DNA of 64,000 nucleotides, taken from assembly GCA_012521105.1 (NCBI GenBank), contig JAAYNA010000084.1, positions 1 to 64,000 of the forward strand, written 5' to 3'. The stretch comes from Clostridiaceae bacterium. Lineage in GTDB: Bacteria; Bacillota; Clostridia; DSM-8532. Shown in pieces: positions 36,369-45,994 of the stretch. The stretch's first letter is position 1. The number at the start of each line of letters is the position of its first letter. The notes under the pieces were generated by a model, which was not told where the DNA came from, ran no database searches, and saw only the letters and a program-made list of their open reading frames with translations. The position numbers and the translations under genes are program-made.

Positions 36369-37181
36369 ATGAGCGTAAAAGTTGGAATAATTGGTACCGG
36401 AAATATGGGAGGAGCAATAATTAAAGGGCTTTGCAGCAGTAAGCGGGCGTATGAAATTTATGCTTACGATATAAATACCGGATTAACAGAGCAATTTAAA
36501 AGACAATATTCGATTACTGTAATGCCTTCAATTCAGGAACTGACAAAAGAATGTGATATTGTTATTGCTGCGGTAAAACCTCAGTGTATGGAGAGTATAC
36601 TGGAAGAATGCGAAAAAACATTGTCCCGTTCTACCTTATTTGTATCGGTAGCGGTAGGTCTTCCAATAGCATACTACTCTGGCAAACTTGGTAAAGATAA
36701 AAAAATAGTCAGAACAATGCCCAATACACCTGCGCTTGTGCGTGAAGGTATTACCATTGTTTGTTTTGGAGGTAATATCACCCCTGATGAAAAGCAATTA
36801 GTAAAAGAGATTTTCAGCTGCATAGGTTCTGTAGAAGAGTTGGATGAATCCTTAATGAGTGAAGTAACAGCACTTACATCGAGCAGTCCCGCCTATGTAT
36901 ATATGATGATTGAAGCAATGGCCGACGCCGCAGTACAGTCGGGTATTCCGCGGAGTATTTGTTACAAGCTCGCAGCACAGGCAGTTTTAGGTTCTGCAAA
37001 GATGGTTCTTGAGACACAAAAACACCCTGCAGAGTTAAAGGATATGGTATGTTCCCCCGCAGGAACAACCATTGAAGCTGTATATACATTAGAAGAAAAA
37101 GGCTTTAGAAATGCAATCATGGCTGCAATGAAAGAATGTACAAGAAGAGCAGTAGAAATTGGCAGAGGTATTGACAGATGA
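36369..37181 (+). CDS. proC: Pyrroline-5-carboxylate reductase
   Basis: Reduces 1-pyrroline-5-carboxylate to proline with NAD(P)H. The 270-aa protein has the N-terminal dinucleotide motif IIGTGNMGGAIIKGL, VAAVKP-type VIAAVKPQ near residue 66, RTMPNTPALVREG near 117-129 and the C-terminal signature around MVCSPAGTTIEAVYTLEE near 226. GGGGGAAG precedes the ATG. It starts 24 bases after ruvB and overlaps rnhA by 4 bases, so it may belong to the ruv transcript. Proline synthesis genes proA/proB are not in the window. Confidence 0.95.
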   Translation: MSVKVGIIGTGNMGGAIIKGLCSSKRAYEIYAYDINTGLTEQFKRQYSITVMPSIQELTKECDIVIAAVKPQCMESILEECEKTLSRSTLFVSVAVGLPIAYYSGKLGKDKKIVRTMPNTPALVREGITIVCFGGNITPDEKQLVKEIFSCIGSVEELDESLMSEVTALTSSSPAYVYMMIEAMADAAVQSGIPRSICYKLAAQAVLGSAKMVLETQKHPAELKDMVCSPAGTTIEAVYTLEEKGFRNAIMAAMKECTRRAVEIGRGIDR

Positions 37182-37630
37182 AAGAAGTTGAAATTTATAC
37201 CGATGGAGCATGTTCTGGGAACCCTGGTAAAGGTGGATGGGGTGTAATACTCATTTATAAAGGAAGAGAAAAAGAATTATCCGGCTTTGAAGAACAAACT
37301 ACTAACAACAGAATGGAATTAAAAGCAGTTATAGAGGGCCTAAAGGCATTGAAAGAACCCTGCAGTGTAAAATTATACAGTGACAGTGCCTATGTGGTAA
37401 ATGCTTTTCAAAACGGATGGATCGACGACTGGAAGAAAAATGGGTGGTCAAGGGGACGTAAAAAAGAAGAACTAAAGAATGCCGACCTTTGGCAGGAACT
37501 GGACAGTTTAGTTCAAAAGCACAGGGTACAATGGATAAAGGTTAAAGGCCATTCGGATAATGAATATAATAACCGCTGTGATAAACTTGCAACGGGTGAA
37601 ATATCGAAAGTAAAGGAAGATAGATCATGA
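37178..37630 (+). CDS. rnhA: Ribonuclease HI
   Basis: Cleaves the RNA strand of RNA-DNA hybrids. The 150-aa protein shows IYTDGACSGNPGKGGWGVIL with the first catalytic aspartate, NNRMELKAVIEGLKAL with the glutamate, LYSDSAYVVNAFQNGWIDDW with the next aspartate, the basic handle KKNGWSRGRKKEELKN, and HSDNEYNNRCDKLA with the active-site histidine and the last aspartate. ATG overlaps the proC stop (ATGA) and its own stop overlaps nudF, so the three are translationally coupled. Confidence 0.96.
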   Translation: MKEVEIYTDGACSGNPGKGGWGVILIYKGREKELSGFEEQTTNNRMELKAVIEGLKALKEPCSVKLYSDSAYVVNAFQNGWIDDWKKNGWSRGRKKEELKNADLWQELDSLVQKHRVQWIKVKGHSDNEYNNRCDKLATGEISKVKEDRS

Positions 37631-38178
37631 ACTATTACGAAAAAACAATTAAAGAAGAAAGAAAGTATACAGGAAATATAATAAATGTTGATAAAGTCAC
37701 AGTTGTTCTTCCAAACGGCAGGCAGAGCACAAGGGATGTTGTACGTCATCCGGGTGCCTCTGTTATATTGCCCATTACGAATGATGGTAAAATAATTATG
37801 GTGGAACAATTTAGAAAACCGTGCGAAATGATATCCCTTGAATTACCCGCAGGCAAACTTGATGCAGGTGAACCACCCGAAGTATGTGCAAAAAGAGAAC
37901 TGCATGAGGAAACAGGGTATATTGCAGGGAAAATAACAAAGGTATTAACTATACATTCAACCCCTGGATTTTCTGATGAAGTACTTCATATGTTTGTTGC
38001 AACAGATCTGGTTGAGAAAAAAGCATGTCCTGATGAAGAAGAGTTTATATCATGTAAACTATATGAAATTTCAGATTTAATATCAATGATTGAAAAAGGC
38101 GATATTACAGATGCCAAGACCATTATTGGCATTTTTCTTGCCGACAGAATTAAAAAGGGAGAGAATAAATTAAGTTAA
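37627..38178 (+). CDS. nudF: NUDIX hydrolase, ADP-ribose pyrophosphatase type
   Basis: Hydrolyses ADP-ribose and related nucleotide sugars to AMP and ribose 5-phosphate. The 183-aa protein has a complete Nudix box (G-x5-E-x7-REUxEExGU): GKLDAGE, PPEVCAK, RELHEETGY around residues 77-99. The upstream strand VILPITNDGKIIMVEQFRKP and the following IHSTPGFSDEVLHMF are typical of the ADP-ribose pyrophosphatase subfamily. ATG overlaps the rnhA stop codon by 4 bases. Subfamily name is inferred. Confidence 0.9.
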   Translation: MNYYEKTIKEERKYTGNIINVDKVTVVLPNGRQSTRDVVRHPGASVILPITNDGKIIMVEQFRKPCEMISLELPAGKLDAGEPPEVCAKRELHEETGYIAGKITKVLTIHSTPGFSDEVLHMFVATDLVEKKACPDEEEFISCKLYEISDLISMIEKGDITDAKTIIGIFLADRIKKGENKLS

Positions 38179-38334
38179 GTTTGCATAAAAATGAATTAAG
38201 TGGTAAATTATTAATTAAATACTTAATAGTACACATCTTTGCTTGCCATTGAATGAGCTTTGACATGAACTACATTTGATTAGAACCCCTATACCTTAGT
38301 GAATAATTCTTTTTAATGCAGGGGATCACTAATT

Positions 38335-38364
38335 TTGCCATAACTTTTATTTGTACCGTATTAT
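38335..38364 (+). promoter_or_regulatory. Promoter of the xer gene
   Basis: TTGCCA (38335-38340), 18-base spacer, TATTAT (38359-38364), about 55 bases before the start codon at 38421. Confidence 0.5.
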
Positions 38365-38420
38365 GCCCAAGCTGTTGTAAAGTCAGGAAATAGTTTAATA
38401 ATTCAGGGGTGATAGAATCA

Positions 38421-39272
38421 ATGGAGAATCTGGTTAAAGCATTTATTCAATATTTAAGGGACGAAAAGAAACTCTCTCAGAATACACTTTTGTCTTACCA
38501 AAGGGATATAGAGCAATATATTATGTTTTTACAGGAAATGAATGTTAAGAATATCCAACAGAGCACCAAGACAACAGTATCCACATATGTGAAATATCAG
38601 AATAGTCAGGGAAGAGCTATTACTACGATATCAAGAAGCCTTGCATCCATTCGTGCCTTTTACAGATTTTTGATATCTCATGATTTCATGAAAGGAAATC
38701 CGACTATAGGTGTTGAGTCACCAAAAGTTGAAAAAAAGATACCTCAGATACTTTCTGTCGAAGAAGTTGAAATACTCTTAAACCAGCCAAAAAAAATGGG
38801 GCTTAAGGGAATCCGAGACAGAGCAATGCTTGAGCTGTTATATTCAACGGGTATTAGGGTATCAGAGCTAATTTCATTAGATGTATCAGATCTGGATCTT
38901 CAAAAGTGTACCTTAAGATGCAGAAGCAGTAACAGAGAACGTACCATACCAATAGCAAAAAAATGCATTGATATTATGAAAGAGTACCTTGATAAAGTAA
39001 GACCATTTATGTTAAAGAACAGGAATGAGCAGGCACTGTTTGTAAATACAAATGGTAACAGGCTCACAAGACAGGGGTTCTGGAAGATAGTCAAATACTA
39101 TACATCCAAAGCCAATATAAATAAAGATATTACTCCTCATACGTTAAGGCACTCTTTTGCAGCGCACCTTGTGCAAAGGGGCAGGAATCTTAAAGATATA
39201 CAGAAAATGCTTGGTCATTCGGACATATCATCAACACAGGTTTATCTGCAAATAGTCAATGGAAATATGTGA
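38421..39272 (+). CDS. Xer-type tyrosine recombinase with atypical catalytic hairpin
   Basis: Site-specific recombinase of the XerC/XerD size (283 aa), with an N-terminal SAM-like core-binding domain (residues 1-88) and a C-terminal catalytic domain. Visible catalytic residues: Arg146 (STGIRVSEL), His240 and Arg243 (PHTLRHSF), His266 (MLGHSD) and the nucleophile Tyr275 (STQVYLQI). The beta-hairpin that normally reads GKGNKER and supplies the catalytic lysine reads RSSNRER here (residues 168-174), so the lysine is replaced by serine. Chromosome dimer resolution is the family role, but this change leaves XerC/D identity open. ATG at 38421 with AGGGGTGA eight bases upstream. Single gene with its own promoter and hairpins after it. 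Confidence 0.88.
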   Translation: MENLVKAFIQYLRDEKKLSQNTLLSYQRDIEQYIMFLQEMNVKNIQQSTKTTVSTYVKYQNSQGRAITTISRSLASIRAFYRFLISHDFMKGNPTIGVESPKVEKKIPQILSVEEVEILLNQPKKMGLKGIRDRAMLELLYSTGIRVSELISLDVSDLDLQKCTLRCRSSNRERTIPIAKKCIDIMKEYLDKVRPFMLKNRNEQALFVNTNGNRLTRQGFWKIVKYYTSKANINKDITPHTLRHSFAAHLVQRGRNLKDIQKMLGHSDISSTQVYLQIVNGNM

Positions 39273-39325
39273 ATTTATATTCTAAATTACTTATTTCGTA
39301 ACACTTTATCAGTAAATGTATAGCA

Positions 39326-39382
39326 AGGGATCGGTGACATACCGATCCCTGAATTATTGCCCTGAATAATCAGGGTTTGTTT
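39326..39382 (+). terminator. Tandem hairpins after the xer gene
   Basis: A 10-bp perfect stem (39326-39335 with 39341-39350, AGGGATCGGT/ACCGATCCCT) is followed by CCCTGA/TCAGGG (39360-39365 with 39370-39375) and TTTGTTTG. Likely a double terminator. Confidence 0.6.
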
Positions 39383-39531
39383 GCGCATCCAATTTAATAT
39401 TGTTTTATTAGAGATAGTATTATAGAATTAGTAATATATAGAAAGAGTTTGTGGGCTTTCTGGAAAATTGGTTATTTGGTTATGACAGGGTAACCGGTTT
39501 ACCGAAAAGCAGTTTTAAAGGGGGTCATAAA

Positions 39532-40858
39532 ATGATACGGTTCCCAAAAGATTTATATACTGACATCAGAGTTGAAACAGTTTATAAAACAATGATCTTA
39601 ATTGAGAATTTTCAGCTAAAACAAAAGAAAATAAAAGAGGAAAAAGGAGCCTTGATTAGAATTTATGACGGGGCAAGATGGTACTACAGTGCGACAACAG
39701 ATGTATCTAATCTTCAGAAAGAAGTAGATAATCTTGCCCAAATGGCTAAACCGAATCCTTTCATATATAATGATCCGATTGTTAAAAAGTTTGAAATAAA
39801 CAAAGAAACACTCTTGAATTACCAGAACTCAAATGTCTCAAAGATTAATATCGATGATAAGAAAAACCTCCTTAACACTTATGTTCAGGTAGTTAAAGAA
39901 TTTCCTCAAATAAAAATGTCAAGAGTTTATTACCTTGACAGGTATACAGAAAAGCAGATTATCTCATCAAAAGGAATTTGATGCTCAATACAGCTGTATA
40001 ACTGTCAGGTACAGAATGCAGGAAGGGGATACGCCCCATAATGGAAGCAGAGATATTTATGAATTGGAGTTTAAAGATCTTGCAAACAGACAGGATGAGA
40101 TAAGGGCTGAAATAAATAAGGATCTGCAATACTGCAAGCAGGCTGTGCCTGTAAAACCCGGAGTTTATACATGTGTCCTTTCTCCTGTTGTTACAGGAGT
40201 TTTTGCCCATGAAAGTTTTGGCCACAAAAGTGAGTCGGACTTTATGGTTGGTGATGAAACAATGAAAAAGGAATGGACCATTGGAAAGGTTGTTGGTTCC
40301 CCAAAACTGAACATAGTTGATACAGGCCTTATTGCCGGTGCGGGATATGTACCCTTCGATGATGAAGGCACAAAGGCGAGAAAAAACTACATAGTCAAAA
40401 ATGGAGTACTGTCGGGAAGGCTGCACAGTTGCAATACAGCAATGTCTTTGAATGAAGGGTTAACAGGAAACGCCAGGGCTGTTAATTTTGAATACGAGCC
40501 CATAGTACGGATGACAACAACATATATCGAAGCGGGCGATCAAACAAAGGAAGAGTTGATAAGCAGCATTGAAGAAGGAATATATATTGATGATGTAAAA
40601 CATGGTTCAGGGATGACCACTTTTACAATAGCTCCGAACAGGGCATATATGATTCGTAACGGACGCATTGCTGAACCTGTAAGGATTTCTGTTATAACGG
40701 GAAATGTAATGAAGACTCTGCATGAAATTGACGGTTTTTCCAATGAGGTTGAATTTTTTTCTTTCCCACTTGGCGGGTGCGGGAAAATGGAACAACACCC
40801 CTTAAGTGTTGGTTTTGGTGGTCCGTATATCCGTGTAAACGGCGTTAACGTGCAATAA
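39532..40858 (+). pseudogene. tldD: TldD family metalloprotease, frameshifted
   Basis: The gene is split into two frames: 39532-39981 (N-terminal half, ending EKQIISSKGI before TGA) and a second frame open from before 39962 to 40858 that continues EFDAQYSCITVRYRMQEGD. Deleting one A of the AAAA run at 39969-39972 would join them. The C-terminal half keeps the TldD metal site HESFGH (HExxxH pattern, AHESFGHKSESDF) and the family end SFPLGGCGKMEQHPLSVGFG. TldD acts with TldE/PmbA as a protease on small modified peptides and damaged proteins. The start ATG at 39532 has AAAGGGGG upstream. tldE follows 14 bases later and looks intact. Either the strain has lost TldD or the base call is wrong. Confidence 0.85.
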
Positions 40859-40872
40859 GGAGGTATTTGGCT

Positions 40873-42087
40873 ATGATAAGGGAATTATATCAGCATACCA
40901 TACGTGAGACATCACTTAATATAACTAACAGTGTTATTGATTCTATAATGAAAAAAACCATCAGAAAGAGCGGCTGCCGAGTGTATGCAAACCGAGCCAT
41001 TGGGGTTGCGGGAACTTTTGGTGATCCGACAGAAAAAACATGGGCAGAGGCCGAGGAACGATTAAAGGATGGTATTCCATATACATTCGAACCCGAAAAA
41101 AATAAAAAGCGCATCAGGGATTTAAGACAGCTGAATATAAGCGATGAAGAGTTTATCAGAGAAAGCGAAGATTTGCTTAGAATACTTGACTTGGAATACC
41201 CCGATTTTATATTCAGTCATAAAATAAAAATATGCGAAACAGAAACATTGCTTAAAAATGATGCAGGATTAGATTATGTTAATTATGATAAAACCTTTGA
41301 ATTTATACTTTTAGTTAAACATAGAGATTCAGTGAACATATTTGACAGCGGTTTATTAAGACAGGGAAGAACACTGCAAAAAAAGGAATTCCTTGAAGAT
41401 GCTAGAATATTATTGGATGCTTTTAAAAATGAAGTGAGCTTGCCTCAGAATGAGAAAATCCCTGTTATCGTAGAAGAGAGCATGTTGCTGTCAAAAATAA
41501 GCGAATCCCTCAATGGTGAGCAAATAGGTTTTGGCACCTCCCTATTCTGTGACAAAATGAATAAAACAGTATTTAGTCCAAAACTAAGTATTATCCAGGA
41601 CAGAACCGAAGAAAAATACCATACACCCTTCTTTGACACCGAAGGTGTTACTCAGGATAAAGATGTTTGTTTTTTGATTAAAAATGGAGTAATTGAAAAA
41701 GCCTATACGGATAAAACAAATGCCGCAAGGTTTTCAATGCCATTAACAGGCTCTGCTTCGGGGGACTATGATGAAGTTCCGTCATTGTCAAATATTGGAC
41801 TATCTGTAGTTCCTGGAAATAAAACCTTAAAAGAACTTATCGGCGGTGTCCCTTCAATAATAGTAATTATGGCAAGTGGTGGGGACTATACAAGCTCAGG
41901 TGACTTTGCAACTCCGGTGCAGATGTCTTACCTTACCGACGGGGAAAAAATACTTGGCAGATTGCCCGAATTCTATATTTCAGGGAACCTGTACGATATT
42001 TTTGGCGATGATTTTATAGGTATGAGCTGTGACAAGACCTTTATGGGAGAGAGGGCATTAGTTGTAAGAATGAATGCGAATTGCTGA
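40873..42087 (+). CDS. tldE: TldE/PmbA family protein
   Basis: Partner subunit of the TldD/TldE protease, which lacks the metal-binding HExxxH of TldD. The 404-aa protein shows the family's C-terminal features: FDTEGVTQDKDVCFLIKNGV near residue 256, AARFSMPLTGSASGDYDEVP near 282 and a final FYISGNLYDIFGDDF near 372. AAGGAGGT lies nine bases before the ATG at 40873; the TTG at 40867 is too near the site. It stands 14 bases after tldD and would be cotranscribed. With tldD frameshifted its function is in question unless the shift is an artefact. Confidence 0.88.
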   Translation: MIRELYQHTIRETSLNITNSVIDSIMKKTIRKSGCRVYANRAIGVAGTFGDPTEKTWAEAEERLKDGIPYTFEPEKNKKRIRDLRQLNISDEEFIRESEDLLRILDLEYPDFIFSHKIKICETETLLKNDAGLDYVNYDKTFEFILLVKHRDSVNIFDSGLLRQGRTLQKKEFLEDARILLDAFKNEVSLPQNEKIPVIVEESMLLSKISESLNGEQIGFGTSLFCDKMNKTVFSPKLSIIQDRTEEKYHTPFFDTEGVTQDKDVCFLIKNGVIEKAYTDKTNAARFSMPLTGSASGDYDEVPSLSNIGLSVVPGNKTLKELIGGVPSIIVIMASGGDYTSSGDFATPVQMSYLTDGEKILGRLPEFYISGNLYDIFGDDFIGMSCDKTFMGERALVVRMNANC

Positions 42088-42194
42088 TGGTTCGCTTTAG
42101 TTCTTAATATCCTTACTATTACTATTTTAATGATAAAGCAACGGGGAGGAAAAGCTTGAAAAGTATACATTAAATTTTTTGGGGAGTGATTCAC

Positions 42195-43397
42195 TTGCGC
42201 GAAACATTATTGAAGCTAAGAGGCCAGATCTCCAATGATTTAGAGAATAACATTCTGCCATTTTGGATTTCTTTAGCAGATAAATCCCAAGGTGGCTTTT
42301 ATGGAAGTGTTACAAATGATTTAAAAATTGACAGAATGGCCACAAAAGGATGTATCCTTAATTCCAGGATTCTTTGGACTTATTCAAGAGCCTATCTTGA
42401 ATATGGAAAACAGGAGTATAAGGATATGGCTGATCATGCATATCAATTCCTTAAAAGAGCTTTCTGGGATGACAATAATTCGGGTTTGTACTGGATGGTA
42501 GATTTCTTTGGGAACCCTGTAAACAAAAAAAAGCATATCTATAATATTGCTTTCGGTATTTATGGTTTAAGCGAGTATCACAGAGCGTTCAATGACCCTG
42601 ACAGTCTTAATACGGCAATTCTGCTGTTTAATCTTATTGAAAAATACAGTTATGATCGGGAGTATGGTGGTTATATCGATGCATTTTCAGAGGACTGGAA
42701 ATCAACATCCGATATGAGGTTAAGCTCGGTAGATCTTAATGCACCAAAAACAATGAATACTCATCTGCACATTCTTGAGGCTTATACAAATCTGTACAGA
42801 GTGTGGAAAAACAATGAGCTGAAGGCAAAACTAACCGATTTAATTACATTATTTATTGAAAAAATAATTGATCCTGATACCTTCCATTTAAAATTGTTCT
42901 TTAACGAAAAATGGGATTCGATGTCCGATGTTGTTTCCTATGGCCACGATATTGAATGCAGCTGGTTGCTATGTGAAGCAGCCGAGGTTCTTGAGGACGG
43001 TGAACTGCAGGAAAAAGCAGCCGATGTCGCCATTAAAATGACCGACAAAGTAATAGAGGAAGGATATGACAAGGTATTTGGAGGCATATATGACCAGGCA
43101 GACTCTTCGGGAAAAAGCTTCAGAAAAGAATGGTGGCCACAGGCAGAGATGATCGTTGGTTTGATGAATGCAATTGAAATTACCCGTAAGGATAGATACC
43201 TTGCACCTCTTGTGAAAACATGGGAATTTATTTACATGAATATTATTGATCATCGCTATGGTGAGTGGTTCCATTCAGTTGAGAGGAATGGCAGAACCAT
43301 TGACAGTCTTCCGAAGGTGGAACCATGGAAATGTCCATATCATAACAGCAGAGCTTGTATGGAGTTTATTAAAAGATGTGATTCACTCATCGGCTAG
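42195..43397 (+). CDS. Cellobiose 2-epimerase (N-acylglucosamine 2-epimerase superfamily)
   Basis: Cytoplasmic (alpha/alpha)6-barrel enzyme that epimerises the reducing-end glucose of beta-1,4-linked disaccharides such as cellobiose and mannobiose. The 400-aa length fits. Conserved segments include GGFYGSVTNDL near residue 30, MNTHLHILEAYTNLYRVW near 183 (catalytic-region histidine), YGHDIECSWLLCEAAE near 246 (histidine), RKEWWPQAEMIVG and the final WKCPYHNSRACME near 380 (third histidine). TTG start at 42195 with GGGGAG eight bases upstream; the GTG at 42186 overlaps the binding site. It has no sugar transporter beside it. The substrate is inferred from subfamily resemblance. Confidence 0.85.
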   Translation: MRETLLKLRGQISNDLENNILPFWISLADKSQGGFYGSVTNDLKIDRMATKGCILNSRILWTYSRAYLEYGKQEYKDMADHAYQFLKRAFWDDNNSGLYWMVDFFGNPVNKKKHIYNIAFGIYGLSEYHRAFNDPDSLNTAILLFNLIEKYSYDREYGGYIDAFSEDWKSTSDMRLSSVDLNAPKTMNTHLHILEAYTNLYRVWKNNELKAKLTDLITLFIEKIIDPDTFHLKLFFNEKWDSMSDVVSYGHDIECSWLLCEAAEVLEDGELQEKAADVAIKMTDKVIEEGYDKVFGGIYDQADSSGKSFRKEWWPQAEMIVGLMNAIEITRKDRYLAPLVKTWEFIYMNIIDHRYGEWFHSVERNGRTIDSLPKVEPWKCPYHNSRACMEFIKRCDSLIG

Positions 43398-43439
43398 GGT
43401 ATTACGGTGATTACCTGGTGTAATTGAAAGCTACTTAAT

Positions 43440-43469
43440 TTGCAGTTTTCAGGGTTATTATGGTATATT
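43440..43469 (+). promoter_or_regulatory. Promoter of ftsK/spoIIIE
   Basis: TTGCAG (43440-43445), 18-base spacer, TATATT (43464-43469), 37 bases before the start codon. Confidence 0.55.
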
Positions 43470-43506
43470 ATATACTGCGAAAGATTTTTGATTTGGAGGG
43501 AACAAT

Positions 43507-45948
43507 TTGCCAGAGAAAACACAAAGGAAAAAATCAACAAAAAGTACACGCGTTCGTACAGGCACAAAATCCGGAGCAAAAAAAAGAGCAGGGAAAAGTG
43601 GCAATAAAAATGTTAAAAGCAGGAATACGAATGGTAAAACTATGAGTATTAAGAAAAAAAGACGGCAAAAAGAGTTTGCCGGTATTCTAACCATAGCTTT
43701 TGGCATATTATATGCACTTAGTATATACCATAAAAATCTGACAGGGCTTTTCGGTGAAATAATTGTACATATAACCACCGGAATGTTTGGTTTTATAGCT
43801 TATTTACTACCACCCCTGTTTTTGGCTCATGGGGTTTTATTAATTTTCTACCCTAATAAGCCACAAATCAGGAAGAAGTTATATCAGATCTTTTTATTAC
43901 TTATATTGATAGGCGGTATTTTTAATACCGGCTCATTTAATAAATCGGATTATGTAAATATGACTTTCTTTCAGTACCTGAAGTACTTTTATCAACAGGG
44001 AAGAAGTGTATCTAAAATTCCGTACACCCTTAATGGTGGTGTAGCAGGAGGTCTTATTAGTGTGCCATTGTGCTTTGTGTTTCAGAAGGCAGGTACTATT
44101 ATTGTGCTGGGAGCTTTTAGTATTATTGTTGCACTGATGATAACCGAAGTCTCACTGAAAAAGATGGCTACAAACACAGTGGAAAAAGTTAACAGTCTGA
44201 AGGAGAGTAAAATATCTGAAATTGAATTTCTTGAAGATGAGGATTTGGATGAACCGATATTTATAAAGGAGTTAGATGAGCCATTAACAGGTGCTGGCAG
44301 TAAGAGGGAAGATTCGGATATTGGAAAGGTAATAGACTTTCCCCTTGTAAAGAATCAACGAGATAAGAAAAACGAAGTTAATATAGAAAAACAAAAAGCA
44401 GAGCAGGATATACCTGTTCATGTGAAAGGCAATAAAGCAGAAAAAAGAGCAAAAAAACATGAAGATGTTCCCGTTAAGGATATAAGAAAAATACCGATGC
44501 AGGATTCTGAATACCAGTTTCCTCCGTTTTCCTGCCTGAATGCTCCCGACGATGGAGGGCTAAATACCAGAAAAATAAAGCAAACCGCGCTGGAAAATGC
44601 AAGGAAACTTGAAGATACTTTATCGAGTTTTGGTATAAGTGCTCAAATTGTAAATGTATCTGTTGGTCCTGCTTTTACCCGGTTTGAAGTACAACCCAGT
44701 CCCGGTGTGAAAGTAAGCCGAATTGTTAATTTAACAGATGATATAGCTCTTAGCCTTGCAGCACAAGGCATTCGTATTGAAGCTCCAATTCCGGGGAAGT
44801 CTGCTGTTGGTATAGAAGTACCAAACCCTGAAGTTGCACCCATTATGTTGCGCGAGGTGATTGAAACTCCCGAATTTGTAAAATTCAAGTCAAGGCTAGC
44901 AGTAGGGTTAGGAAAAGATATTTCGGGTGATAATGTTATTATAGACTTAGCAAAAATGCCTCACATGTTAATTGCAGGTGCAACCGGATCGGGTAAAAGT
45001 GTTTGTATTAACAGTATAATAGTCAGCTTGCTCTATAAGGCTACCCCTGAGGAAGTAAAACTGTTAATGATTGATCCTAAGGTAGTAGAGCTTGGAGTTT
45101 ACAATGGTATCCCTCATTTGCTTATTCCTGTGGTCACCGATCCGGCCAAAGCAGCCGGGGCTCTTCAGTGGGCGGTCCAGGAAATGGTCACACGCTATAA
45201 ACTTTTTGCTGATAAAGGGGTGCGTGACTTAAAAGGGTATAACAAAGTCATTGAAGAAGAGGGTGAAGGTTTTAAACTCCCCCAAATAGTTATAATAATT
45301 GATGAGCTTGCCGATTTGATGATGGTTGCGCCCCACGATGTGGAAGATGCTATTTGCCGTCTTGCACAAATGGCACGTGCTGCAGGAATGCATCTTGTAA
45401 TAGCAACACAGCGCCCGTCGGTAAATGTTATAACAGGTGTTATTAAAGCTAATATTCCATCAAGAATAGCTTTTGCAGTTTCATCCCAGGTGGATTCCAG
45501 AACCATCCTGGATATGGGAGGAGCTGAGAAGCTGCTTGGGAAGGGAGATATGCTTTATTTTCCGGTAGGCATGCAAAAGCCCGTTCGCGTTAAAGGATGC
45601 TTTATATCCGATAAAGAAATAGAACATATTGTTGAGTATATTAAAAACCAAATACCTGCAGAATATGATGAAGATATTATTGATCAGATTACTGCAAAGA
45701 ACGAAGAATCAAGTAGTCCCGAGCTTGATGCTGATGAGCTGTTGCCTCAGGCTATTGAACTGGTTATTGAATGCGGTCAGGCATCTGTCTCTCTTATACA
45801 AAGGAGATTTAGAGTAGGATATGCCCGCGCGGGAAGAATTGTGGATCAAATGGCTGAAAGAGGTATTATCAGCGGTTTTGAAGGAAGTAAACCTAGAAGA
45901 GTGCTTATAAGCAAGGAACAGTGGGAAGAAATGAAAATGAACAGTTAA
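43507..45948 (+). CDS. ftsK: DNA translocase FtsK/SpoIIIE
   Basis: Septum-located motor that pumps chromosomal DNA during division and sporulation. The 813-aa protein has a very basic N terminus (residues 1-60), four membrane helices (about 62-215), an acidic/charged linker, and the RecA-like motor: Walker A GATGSGKSV near residue 497, Walker B IIIIDELADL near 597, ATQRPSVNVITGVIKANIPS near 634, and a C-terminal gamma winged-helix domain (VSLIQRRFRVGYARAGRIVD) that reads oriented DNA sites. TTG start with TTGGAGGGA upstream. The type (FtsK or SpoIIIE) cannot be separated by sequence alone; this genome window contains one. Confidence 0.95.
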   Translation: MPEKTQRKKSTKSTRVRTGTKSGAKKRAGKSGNKNVKSRNTNGKTMSIKKKRRQKEFAGILTIAFGILYALSIYHKNLTGLFGEIIVHITTGMFGFIAYLLPPLFLAHGVLLIFYPNKPQIRKKLYQIFLLLILIGGIFNTGSFNKSDYVNMTFFQYLKYFYQQGRSVSKIPYTLNGGVAGGLISVPLCFVFQKAGTIIVLGAFSIIVALMITEVSLKKMATNTVEKVNSLKESKISEIEFLEDEDLDEPIFIKELDEPLTGAGSKREDSDIGKVIDFPLVKNQRDKKNEVNIEKQKAEQDIPVHVKGNKAEKRAKKHEDVPVKDIRKIPMQDSEYQFPPFSCLNAPDDGGLNTRKIKQTALENARKLEDTLSSFGISAQIVNVSVGPAFTRFEVQPSPGVKVSRIVNLTDDIALSLAAQGIRIEAPIPGKSAVGIEVPNPEVAPIMLREVIETPEFVKFKSRLAVGLGKDISGDNVIIDLAKMPHMLIAGATGSGKSVCINSIIVSLLYKATPEEVKLLMIDPKVVELGVYNGIPHLLIPVVTDPAKAAGALQWAVQEMVTRYKLFADKGVRDLKGYNKVIEEEGEGFKLPQIVIIIDELADLMMVAPHDVEDAICRLAQMARAAGMHLVIATQRPSVNVITGVIKANIPSRIAFAVSSQVDSRTILDMGGAEKLLGKGDMLYFPVGMQKPVRVKGCFISDKEIEHIVEYIKNQIPAEYDEDIIDQITAKNEESSSPELDADELLPQAIELVIECGQASVSLIQRRFRVGYARAGRIVDQMAERGIISGFEGSKPRRVLISKEQWEEMKMNS

Positions 45949-45994
45949 GCCGAAAATTTTTATTAACCTATATATTTAACCTGGAGGATAAGGA

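Noticed and set aside
39900-39981. Programmed frameshift in tldD
   Set aside because: The shift needed is +1 in a short A run without a canonical slippery heptamer or a rare codon/stop arrangement typical for recoding, and TldD is not known to use it; a mutation or sequence error is simpler.
42140-42176. Five-codon minicistron (TTG start after GGGGAGG) before the epimerase gene
   Set aside because: Too short to judge; probably a chance combination or an old start region.
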